The position numbers and the translations under genes were made by a program. From NCBI GenBank assembly GCA_001247695.2, contig LGRX02024557.1, forward strand, positions 1 through 22,171: 22,171 nt of DNA, in the 5' to 3' direction. The notes under the pieces were generated by a model. That model ran no database searches and had not been told where the DNA came from. It worked only from the letters and a program-made list of their open reading frames with translations. The stretch is from Cymbomonas tetramitiformis (taxonomy: Eukaryota > Chlorophyta > Pyramimonadophyceae > Pyramimonadales > Pyramimonadaceae). Shown here piece after piece: positions 1-9,147 of the stretch; the stretch's first letter is position 1; each line of letters starts with the position of its first letter.

Positions 1-612
1 TTGCCCGGTCTTCGGGCCGTGAGGCGGCGGTTCAAACTCGCCGTGGGGCTGATGCGACATGAGCCGAACGACGTGTAGTGATCGGGCGCCAATAGGAGCT
101 AATGACGCTGGCGTCTTTAATTAAGGCCCTGCAGACGCCATACCCTTTTTCGATTTGCAGTCTGGAGTTTCTATGGGGCCCAGATTTTTCCTGCCTTTGA
201 TCCACAGGTGGGAAATCGTTTTTCGCGATCACGGTGACACTGACCCCGTCGAATTTCGTGCTTGTAAGTTTTTTGACACCCCTTCCTCATCTTTCGTCCC
301 GTCCGATTAAGACGGGGGGGGTTTATCTGGACCGCAGATTGCACTGTCCGCTGCGCGCGTGATCGACTCTTCGACCGTTGCTAGGAGCGATGGTGCTCTA
401 AAACAAGAGCAGTTTCTTCTACCAAATTAGGTGGCCGTTTTAACTTAGTAACTTGGTACGTTTGACCCTCTCCCGAACAAACCACTTGTTTTTTTTGCAA
501 TTCTACCTTCACAGTACGGTTTTGCCCAATATTGCGCACCTTATATGTTTTTTTGTTTTTTCGCGATTTTTTATAATTTTTTTCAAAAAAATACAAAAAA
601 AAACCCCCAAAA
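1..612. other. Left flank, no supported gene
   Basis: No convincing gene is visible here. Positions 1-78 can be read as the last 25 codons of a + strand frame that is basic (RRRFKLAVGL) and ends in TAG, but it is too short to judge. A 78-codon - strand frame (617-381) begins in the A/T homopolymer stretch near 480-612 and shows no family motif. The run of T and A tracts at 485-612 lies immediately outside the GAAGAC repeat array that starts at about 613, so it may be flanking DNA or the outermost part of the transposon. Confidence 0.4.
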
Positions 613-661
613 AACATTCGGAAGATACCCCAGATATCTTCTGTGCATCTTGTTACCCTCC

Positions 662-861
662 AGAGATGTCTTTGAGGAAGACATGTCTTCTGGAAATCTG
701 AAACTTGTAGAAGTTCCAGACGGCTAGGTAGACATTAGAAGACGCGTAGAAGATCGTCAAAAAAATGAGGAAGACGCCCCGAAGAGGGGTGTTAAGACGT
801 TTTGTGGAACTTCTACAAGTATCAGATTTCCAGAAGACACGTCTTCCTCAAAGACATCTCT
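662..861. repeat. Inverted repeat, 57-bp arms
   Basis: Positions 662-718 and 805-861 are reverse complements of each other with only about two mismatches over 57 bp, separated by an 86-bp loop. The arms contain the GAAGAC motif in both orientations. As RNA or single-stranded DNA this would form a strong hairpin. Such a structure could be a transposase recognition site, a source of small RNA, or a relic of an inverted nested insertion. Confidence 0.85.
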
Positions 862-869
862 AAGACAAC

Positions 870-1111
870 CGGAAGATGTACAGAAGATATCTGGGGTATC
901 TTCCGCAAGCACAGTCAAGAAGACGTCCGGAAGATGTCAAAAAACTGTCTTCCGCGTGTCTTCTGCGTGTCTTCCGCGTGTCTTCCGCGTGTCTTCCGCA
1001 CCTCTTCTGGGTTCAGGAAGACATATATTCCCCGAAGGTGTTCGGAAGATGTACATAAGGTATCTGGGGTATCTTCCGCAAGCACAGTCAAGAAGACGTC
1101 CGGAAGATGTC
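870..1111. repeat. 69-bp direct duplication
   Basis: Positions 870-938 recur at 1043-1111 with only a few differences near the left end. The shared core runs from CGGAAGATGTAC through TCTGGGGTATCTTCCGCAAG to CGGAAGATGTC. It lies inside the left subterminal array and indicates local segmental duplication of the repeat block. Confidence 0.85.
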
Positions 1112-1313
1112 GGGAGATGTCTTCCGCGTGTCTTCTGAGTGACTTCTGAACGTCTTCTGAGTGTTTGTCTTCAGGATGCCCTCCGCACTACCTTGGCCAA
1201 GTGTTCTTTGTATAGGAGATAGAATGGCAAGTAAACGTGCCACGCATCTCCAAAAGGGGGAAGCGCCCCCAAAGACCAAAATGTCGTCCTTCAAACGAGC
1301 GATGCTCACTAAA

Positions 1314-1323
1314 CCCCCCCCCC
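1314..1323 (+). other. C10 tract with frame change
   Basis: A run of ten C residues interrupts the frame that begins at ATG 1224 (MASKRATHLQ...). Downstream, the protein-like frame that joins correctly to exon 2 is shifted by one base. One extra C, from slippage or sequencing, would explain it. Otherwise translation starts at ATG 1378. Confidence 0.5.
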
Positions 1324-1377
1324 GAATCCGCGGCGGAGGTCTTCCGTCAATCCAAGCCGGAGGTCTTGAAGGGGAAG

Positions 1378-4300
1378 ATGGCAGCGGTGCACGATTGGTT
1401 GTCTACGGTGTCGCCATCCCGCGAGCTGGATCATGAGATGACGGCATGGCTCGGGGAATCCGTCTACATTCATGAGCATTCCCCTGCAACAAGGTGCTTG
1501 CTTGTCTCCATAACCCACATGCATCTATCATGCACATTTATGCAGTTTGAAATGCATACAACCGAAGATGTGTGGAGCATCTTCTGCGCAAATTCTAGAC
1601 GTCTTCCACGTGTCTTCTATGAATTCACCATCACAATGTTTTCGCAGGGCTGAAGATCATGAGGACGCGGTTCGTATTGCGTGCCGCGTCAAAGCAACCG
1701 GCCACCTTTCGGCTTAGCCGAGCCCACTAATGTGCTTTTCTCGGTTCAAGAGTTTTTTGGCTATGTGCAAGCAATTTCAGACTTGCATGAACCGGGCTTT
1801 AAGGAGCATACGTGGGAGGACATTTTCTCCGATCCATTGGACTTGGCCGATGATCCGGGCACGGTGCACTTTCGACAACATAAGTGGCTGCTTGAGCCTC
1901 CCATTGGCATCAACCTCCAAGGAATCGTGTTGAAGATACGGGATGCAATCGCATCGGGCGAACCATATCATCGTCCTCCGGAGCTTGTGAGTGATGGGGA
2001 TAGGCGGATGAATCCGCAAAGGCTTACACCTTCACCTCCGGCCCCAATGGATGAAGTTGTGGACATGACCTATACCGAAGTCCATGAGCCCGAGGACCCT
2101 CCCCCGGAGATGCCAACACGAAGGTGCGAACCGGTTGGCACGGCATGCCCGTATCTCCATGAAAGATGTATGCCTGCACGCTCCGTCGGAAGTCGTTCCG
2201 AAGACGTCCCGAGCGTCTTCTGCGCATCTTCCGGGCTCATTCCGGTCAAGCTTATTCTCGGCGGATGCGTGTGACATGCTTGCGCAGGCGGATGAAAGGC
2301 CCCGTAGCACACCGCAACATGCCTCCCACGCCCGTCGAGTTGGCGGGTGAGACGCAAGAAGATGACGGGGCCGCCGTTGGTATCACGTCCAACCGTGACC
2401 CCCTCCCCCCGGAGATGCCAACACGAAGGTGCGAACCGGTTGGCACGGCATGCCCGTATCTCCATGAAAGATGTATGCCTGCACGCTCCGTCGGAAGTCG
2501 TTCCGAAGACGTCGCGAGCGTCTTCTGCGCATCTTCCGGGCTCATTCCGGTCAAGCTTATTCCCGGCGGATGCGTGTGACATGCTTGCGCAGGCGGATGA
2601 AAGGCCCCGTAGCACACCGCAACATGCCTCCCACACCCGTCGAGTTGGCGGGTGAGACGCAAGAAGATGACGGGGCCGCCGTTGGTACCACGTCCAACCG
2701 TGACCCCCTCCCCCCGGAGAGGCCAACACGAAGGTGCGAACCGGTTGGCACGGCATGCCCGTATCTCCATGAAAGATGTATGCCTGCACGCTCCGTCGGA
2801 AGTCGTCCCGAAGACGTCCCGAGCGTCTTCTGCGCATCTTCCGGGATCATTCCGGTCAAGCTTATTCCCGGCGGATGCGTGTGACATGCTTGCGCAGGCG
2901 GATGAAAGGCCCCGTAGCACACCGCAACATGCCTCCCACGCCCGTCGAGTTGGCGGGTGAGACGCAAGAAGATGACGGGGCCGCCGTTGGTATCACGTCC
3001 AACCGCGGGCCCGGGATGGTGGGGTGTGATTGTGGCGCGTGTCACTCATCCATGCGCTTCGTCACCATGAGGACACGGTCTCGACATAGGACTATGTTCA
3101 AACAGATTGTATGCCTTCCGACGCTTCCGGAAGAGGCTGTGGACGACGATGAGCAACATCCCGATGGCGAGGAGTCGGATCAGGTGTGCAAATCCGGGTA
3201 GAAAGACTATCATTCTCAGGTAACCCTCGCGGAAGGTACCCGGAAGACGTGCGAAAGATCTTCCAGGTGTCATCCGCATGTCTTCATGAGAATGAAGGTA
3301 CATATCAAAATCGGTTACTCCTGATAGGTAATGCAGTTGTCCTTCACAATTGGCACGTATGTATCTCGTGCCCATTGAAAGTGATTGTGGTTGACAGGAA
3401 GATGCCGATTCCGGTTCCCTTGACGATGCCGATGCCGATGGAAACTTGCCGGACCCGGAAGCCGTTCAAGAAGAGCTCGACGAATTACTCGACCATGTCG
3501 ACCCGGAACTTGCTAGAAAGGTGACGGAAGAAATCGAAGGAAAATTAAAGTCGTTGGAGAACTTGGCTGATATGGAGGTAACGTTCGCTGTTTGAATATT
3601 TTGCTCGGAATTGAAAATTGTATATAGTGTGATGTCTTTTGTACCCGGAACACGCCCGGAAGTTACATAGGACGTCTTCCGTGCGTCTTCCTGACGTCTT
3701 CCGTTTTATCCTTCGATGACAGACCGCAGCGACGAGCTCCGAGGATACCCTACTCGACTTATTGGAGTGGAATCTGGATGGCAATATGACTCAAGAATCC
3801 TTTGGGCAACTGCTGCACATTTTGAAAACTAATCACCCGGACGTGTTTTCTAATTTGCCCGACTCCTTCAAACAAAGCATTGCTCGGTTTAAGGTCATGG
3901 ATATCCCACTCCTAGTGGTGGACCTTTGCCCGCATGGGTGCGTGATGTTCGAAAAACAATTCGCGGACTTTGACCACTATCCAAGGTGCGGGGCATGCCG
4001 TTGGGAGGGAGGTGAGGATCGGTGCGGTGCGGTGAATGCCGAGGGTGCGGACGACACCCGGAATGCCGAAGCCACCCCGAGTGCAAAGCGGGGGAAGGCG
4101 AAGTGCCAATTCTATCATTGGCATTTAAAGGATTTACTTCAAGCAATTTACAGCCATCCCGACGTTGCTGGGCTCATGCGTTCGCACGCCACGCGGGAAA
4201 AGTCCGAGGAAGGCATTCTGGAAGACATTCCCGGTGAGTAACACATTGATAGAGCATATCCTGAATTGCCCCGAAGAGGTACAGAAGATGTACAGAATGT

Positions 4301-7249
4301 CTTCCGTACATCTTCCGTACGACTTCCTGATTCCTACTACTTGAATGAATTTAAGTTGTATTTATGTATCTTGCAGATGGATCTGAGTGGAAGGCGAAGC
4401 AAGCTGCATATCCTGACTTCTTCAAGGACCCTCGCAACGTCATCCTCATGCTTTGCGCCGACGGGGCCACCGTTTGGAAGGACAAGTCGGGGGTTTTCCC
4501 TATCTACTTTCAAGTGTTGAACTTGCCACCGGAAATCCGCAAGAAGTTTGTGAACCTTGAGTTGTGGGGAATGATGGCGGGGAAGCCGAAGAACACCACC
4601 ATCCTCTACGAGAAGTTGGTAGACGAGCTTTTGGAACTTTGGGAAGTTGGGTTTCCATGTTGGGACTCCTTCACGGACGACGACGTGTTCCAATGCCGGG
4701 CGATGCTTCTTGCCGCCGTGTTTGACTATGTAGGGCTCGTCGATGCTATGAACATTATGGGCGTGGGCAGCTTCTGTGCGTGTGCAAAATGTTTGATCCG
4801 GGGGAAGGGGAAATGCCCGCATCTAAATAAGATGTTGTACAAGTTTTGCGAGCAAGATCCGCCAGGTCCGTTTTCCCCAAAGACATGCCGAATGTGTTCA
4901 CAACATCTTCCGGGTGTCATCTGAGCGTCTTCCTGTTATTGTACGCAGGGCCCGCCGTACCAAAGACCGACGAGTTCATTCGACGCGCGGGCCAACGACA
5001 CGTCTTGCTTAGCACGTGTAAGAATGCGGCCAATCTTCAGGAAGTGTTGGAGGAGGAAATCGGCGAAACCGGTGTGAAGTTCCCATCGGCACTATCTCGT
5101 TTGCAGTATTTCGATCTTTCCAAGAATGTCATCCTTGACGGCATGCATCAACTCCGAAACCTTGGGCTATATGTCCATGAGGCACTCATGGGGTTCGACT
5201 TTACGCCGGGTGTAAGAGAGCACGCTCGCGCGAACGATATGCATCCCACGTGGTGGAAGACGACAAGGGACGACAAAGGTGATGCAGTCAAAACCCGACC
5301 ACTAGCTAGGAAGGTTCCCGGAAGGTGCCCCAAGTATCCTCTACGTGTCTTCCAGATGTCTTCCTGTTACCACTAACTTTCGCGCCCGGGAAAATGACAG
5401 GTGTGGAACGATATTCAATGGCAATTGGTCCGTTTCAAATCCCGATGCGGGCAAAAGGGTCGAAATCTTTGAGGTCGCTAGAGACCGCCTCGAAGTTCAT
5501 GACGGAGCTCTCGTTGGGAAGGTCATTGGGGCAAGGCCATAAGAAGATGTTGCGTCCGAACGGCACGAACACCGGACCGAAGACGCTCAAGTGTCACGAG
5601 GCGTTGAAAATGCTACAAGCGGGCATCATGAGCGTGCTAGCGTCTTGGGATAGAGACGAGGGCTACTCGAAAAACATGCTTGAAGACTTGATCGGGCAGT
5701 TGACGGTCATAACGAGAGAGCTCACTTCGGAGCTTGTAGACTGTAAGGTACGGAAGACATCCGGAAGACATCCCGAATACGTTCCGAGTACATTCCACAC
5801 GTCTTCCTTAATTGCCTTTTATTTGGTGATTTTGCAGGATGTTCCTAAGCTTCAAAATCTGGTGGATGAGTTCTTCAAGTCACTCGAGCGCGATGGCTCA
5901 CCTGACTGGCTGGTCATCAACACGCATTTGCTTTCCCACTTCCCCGACCAACACCTCATGTATGGTCCAATACGGGGGACATGGATGTACGTGTTCGAAT
6001 CATTCAACGGGAAGATTCGAAGGTGGGTGAAGAACAATGCATATCCGGTTCAGAGTGTTATGCAAGGCTTCGGGCGGTACCGGATGGTACATGTGGTGCG
6101 AGGGTTAATCTTGGTACTTCGTCGCCGGCGGGAGGCAACCACCAATCCCACCCGGCCACCCGTGCTCCCGTTTTTGGCCACCGCACCGTTGAGGGCGCCG
6201 AACACCGTGGTTTTGGGAACACAAGGCAAGCGTCATGTACTCTCCCGCGCTGAAACGAAAGCGCTGGAGCTGTGGATGCATGGCAACGTGCCCCAATACC
6301 GCAAGATGAAGGCAAAATTCGACGCCTACGTCACCTACTGCAAGAGGTAAGTAAGAAATGAAACCCATAAGGTGCCTGGAAGACGTTTTATATATCTTCT
6401 AGACATCTTCCACACGTCTTCGGTAAATACATGTCCTGACACTGTGCACGTATACATTCGCAGGGAAAACCATTATGTTCGGAGACGCTTTGGCGCACGA
6501 GCCGGAGCGTCTCGCCTGATGGATGTGCCGCTGCATATGCACGGTAGCGACCCCAAGGTCTGGCTCGGGAGACCATTCACGGAGAATGAAGCGGCACTCG
6601 TCGAAGGGCCTCCTCACGTGTGTCAATCTTTCGGCTCGGTCGTGGTTCGAGGAGTTTGCTATCGCACGGCAGCTCAGGACAAGACGAAGAAAACTTGTCA
6701 ACGTTACTTCCGAGCCTTTTTCTCTGGAGAAAACATCAAAGGCGAGGAAATCGAGACTGACCGGTGCGTCCGTGCATTACGTTTTGGTGAATGTGCTCAG
6801 AATATGTACCGAATGTCTTCTGTGTGTCTTCCTTACGTCTTCGGGGATTCTTACTATAGAGTATAATTGTGGCTCCAACTCGCAGGTACGCCATGGTAGA
6901 TAGCATCTACAAGGTCGACTTGGCCGCGAAAGAGTACATTCTTGTGAAGGGAAAGTGGTTCCCTGAATTCAACCAAGCGACGACAAAACGGTTTGCCAAG
7001 CTAAACTCGAAGTACGGACCGGACAATACCGCAAAGGTGGTGTACACATACGACCCGGATGATCCCGACACACCTTGGGACACTACTGATCCATTCATCC
7101 TGGCGGCTCAAATCGAGCACCAAGTTGTAATCAAGAAACATCCTGTGATGAAGACGGCGGTGGTATTTGATTTAAAGGCTGACTTTTTCGAGTGCATCGA
7201 CGATGATGGTTCACGACCGAAAGGTGCAAGACGCAAGAGGCGATCATGA
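1378..7249 (+). CDS. TNP2-like CACTA transposase, 13 exons
   Basis: Predicted exons: 1378-1493, 1648-2123, 2288-2428, 2593-2733, 2898-3183, 3398-3577, 3723-4233, 4377-4865, 4949-5278, 5401-5747, 5838-6346, 6464-6763 and 6886-7249. All introns are GT...AG, and phases match at every junction except within exon 2, where one base appears to be missing between about 1650 and 1740. The family call rests on the central exons: a Cys-rich VVDLCPHGCVMFEK stretch (exon 7), LMLCADGATVWKD and LPPEIRKKF (exon 8), ILDGMHQLRNLG (exon 9), a MYGPIRGTWMYVFESFNG block followed by RRWVKNNAYPV (exon 11), and a DUF4216-like tail with TTDPFILAAQIEHQVV (exon 13). Candidate catalytic acids are Asp in ADGA, Asp in LDGMH and Glu in YVFESF. 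Exon 5 has a CDCGACH metal-binding-like motif. An earlier ATG at 1224 would add a basic N-terminus but requires a shift at a C10 tract. The product should cut and paste this element in the nucleus. Confidence 0.8.
2124..3003 (+). repeat. 305-bp unit in three tandem copies
   Basis: A 305-bp unit is repeated almost perfectly; the anchor GGAGA(T/G)(G)CCAACACGAAG lies at 2106, 2411 and 2716. Each unit consists of a 164-bp intron (2124-2287, 2429-2592, 2734-2897) and an exon segment of 141 bp (2288-2428, 2593-2733, start of 2898-3183). The 141-bp exon is exactly 47 codons and every intron is phase 2, so each extra unit adds a 47-residue repeat (MKGPVAHRNMPPTPVELAGE... ending PPEMPTRR) without changing frame. 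Long frames that read through the introns, on either strand, are by-products of the repetition. Confidence 0.85.
3398..3577 (+). other. Transposase exon 6 (short, acidic)
   Basis: This 60-codon exon lacks an ATG near its start and is easy to miss. It is bounded by TTGACAG upstream and GAG|GTAACG downstream, both phase 0, matching its neighbours. It encodes an acidic segment starting EDADSGSLDDADADG and ending KSLENLADME. I recognise no domain; it links the repeated N-terminal region to the TNP2 core. Confidence 0.75.
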
Positions 7250-7386
7250 TAATACGCCATGCATCGTACTTAGTGGTCTGTTGAATAGATGCAATCGTAC
7301 ATGTATGTGTAGATAGACCTATCAATTAACTTAGCCGTATATTATGTATCATAGCAACAGAGCATGATGACAACCCTGAAGTTGTT
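7250..7386 (+). other. 3' untranslated region of the transposase gene
   Basis: Between the TGA stop (7247-7249) and the right repeat array is A/T-rich sequence without an open frame. A polyadenylation site is expected here, but I see no diagnostic signal. Confidence 0.4.
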
Positions 7387-7790
7387 AGGAAGATACCTGG
7401 AATGTCTTCCGCATGTCTTCCGTGCGCCTTCTGAATGTCTTCTGTGATTACGCGACTAGTGTACGTGTGGTATGAAGTAGCTTTGTGGCCAAATTGCATA
7501 ATCATCACATATGTGTCGATAACACATGTCAGAATGTATTCTGGCCCAGAAGACATTCGGAACATCTTCCGGGTATCTTCCGGGAAGATTGCCCTTTGCA
7601 TGTCTTCCGGGAAGATGTCTTCCGAAATCCGGAAGACATTCAGCACATCTTCGGCACGTCTTCCCCGAAGAGTGTCTTCTGGTTTCCAGAAGACGTTCCA
7701 CTCAGAAGACGTCTTCTGGAAACCAGAAGACATCATTTCTACGAAGACGTCTATAAGACGTTCAGAAGACGTCTTCTAGACGTCTTCTGA
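7387..7790. repeat. Right subterminal array with perfect palindromes
   Basis: The same GAAGAY/RTCTTC motif recurs many times. GTCTTCTGG-TTT-CCAGAAGAC (7674-7694) is a perfect 9-bp stem. Its exact reverse complement, GTCTTCTGG-AAA-CCAGAAGAC, follows at 7711-7731. CAGAAGACGTCTTCTG (7703-7718) is a 16-bp perfect palindrome, and AGAAGACGTCTTCT (7764-7777) is a 14-bp one. This is the right end of the CACTA element. Confidence 0.8.
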
Positions 7791-8267
7791 TTTTCCCAGA
7801 ATGTAGGGGTAGGGGTGCACACGGAACCCGAGACCCCGCCACTTACCTACGAGCTCCTTGTTAATCTTCGTAAACACCCAGCAAGCTGGGGCTAGACCAA
7901 AAGGCAGCACACAAAACTCAAAGAATCTACCCTGCCACTCAACAGCAACATAGGTACGAGACATCTCGTGGAGGTCAACGTGGTAGTACCCCGACTTATA
8001 GTCGAAGTAAAATAACCCATCATCCTTCCTAAGCAGGTCTACAAAAGGCTGAAGGTGTTCATACTTGAACTTAGGAAAGATTAAGAAGGCATTGAGCCAC
8101 TTACCGTTGAAGATCAGCCGTAATTTGTCCCGAGAGTCGTCCACCATTAAAGGTAGGACAACCCGCGGCTTGCTGGACACTTCTCTCAAGGCGCCCATAA
8201 GCACACACTCCTGCACAGTCTCAGTGACAAAGGCAGTATGTGTGAGAACAAACACGCAGTCAAGCAC
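7776..8267 (-). pseudogene. DIRS-like reverse transcriptase fragment
   Basis: About 150 residues match the fingers and palm of a reverse transcriptase: VQECVLMGALREV, DKLRLIFNGKWLN, a catalytic-type Asp in LFYFDYKSGYYHVDL (about residue 89), and LPFGLAPACWVFTK (about 121-134). The FTK ending is typical of DIRS-type rather than gypsy-type enzymes. The protein breaks off after GLGFRV, just before the expected YxDD box, where the CACTA right-end repeats begin; its last residues (KSEDV) are already transposon repeat. No in-frame extension is seen upstream of 8267. It is a dead fragment lacking the active-site aspartate pair, RNase H and recombinase. Confidence 0.75.
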
Positions 8268-9147
8268 TACAAGTCAAGTGCAACGCTCACATATGTCAAC
8301 CGTGAAACTGTGAAGCTATACACAAGATAATACGAAGTGTTATAGCTTCCGCCGAAAGAATGTGATGACAGCCCCTAAGGTGTCAGATGTGAAATGACAG
8401 ATGCTATGAACTGTCTGACTACCGAAGTCGATATCGGAGATGGCGCTGATGACAGTGAAGAAGTCATAGTAGTCGAACCGTATCGGTGATGACACAGATG
8501 ATGATGACACTGTCGGCGTGCCAAATCCAGCACACCACCTCGAGTGAGGTGGGCAGACCAGAATGAATACACTCATACCAATCTCCAGTCCAGACCAGAA
8601 GAAACCACAATCATGCCTGCCAGGGCTGAAAACCCCAAAAAGCTGGACAAAGTCCACACGGTCCTGGCAGGCCTATCAGCTCCCTGTCTCTAGTGCCAAT
8701 CCTCCACCGGGGGAATAGAGTGCTGCTGTGCCCTGAAGGTCCGCACACCGCGGTGTCATGCAGCCGGATGCTTCGTCAGGGATATGACAAGGAGTACCCG
8801 AAGGCAGGTCCAGGTCACCCCGTCACCGTCAGACTTACAGACAAGGGAAGATGTAGGGAGGGTCACAGCGGGTGGAGGCAGAGGCTCTCACGTACGAGAC
8901 AGGTGCCGGTCACGGTTCCCCGAAGGGTACATAAGGTCGTAGGAGTCAAGGTACGGCATGCAACATTCACATAACAGGTCTTGTGCATGCTTGCTAAACC
9001 TCTAGGCTAACTGTCATTCTATCGGTTGGTTGTTTTCTGCATATATTCTCAAAACCAAATCATAAAGTACCTGCAACAAAGTACCTGCAAAGCACAGTCA
9101 GAAACAAAACCCAAAACAGGACAAATCAGAGGGTACTCACAGTCAGA
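8268..9147. other. Intergenic, no supported gene
   Basis: Open frames of 93-105 codons exist on both strands (8693-8974 + and 8657-8340 -), but neither has a recognisable motif, and they overlap low-complexity sequence such as the GATGATGACAC runs at 8425-8515. Because the copia pol to the right reads leftwards, its 3' untranslated region and 3' LTR should lie here. I could not find a convincing polypurine tract or LTR ends. Confidence 0.4.

Larger units (their letters stand above)
613..1165. repeat. Left subterminal GAAGAC/GTCTTC array
   Basis: This stretch is dense in GAAGAY and its complement. At 946-1000 the complement recurs about every 10 bp (GTCTTCCGCGT units). It also holds a long hairpin (662-861) and a 69-bp direct duplication (870-938 and 1043-1111), described separately. 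Short open frames across it reflect the repeats and are probably not genes. A promoter for the transposase would be expected here, but I cannot point to a specific element. Confidence 0.8.
613..7795 (+). mobile_element. CACTA (En/Spm)-type DNA transposon
   Basis: The element is defined by a TNP2-like transposase gene in the centre and by arrays of one short motif (GAAGAY / RTCTTC) on both sides: 613-1165 on the left and 7387-7790 on the right. Subterminal arrays of short repeats are a known hallmark of CACTA elements, where the element's own DNA-binding protein binds them. I could not find a clean CACTA-type terminal inverted repeat or a 3-bp target duplication, so the outer limits are estimates. 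Weakly, ACATTCGGAAGA at 613 resembles ACATTCTGGGAAAATCAGAAG read inward on the other strand from about 7804, but this is not proof of a terminal repeat. Confidence 0.75.

Noticed and set aside
1..78. Possible 25-codon end of a + strand gene
   Set aside because: Too short and without a motif; nothing upstream in the window to test it.
2070..3045. Long - strand frames of 162-255 codons across the 305-bp repeats
   Set aside because: They are by-products of the triplicated unit: the + strand splice model explains the region with consistent phases, and the - strand peptides show no domain.
7804..7816. GTAGGGGTAGGGG as a telomere remnant
   Set aside because: Only two imperfect units; far too short to support an interstitial telomere.
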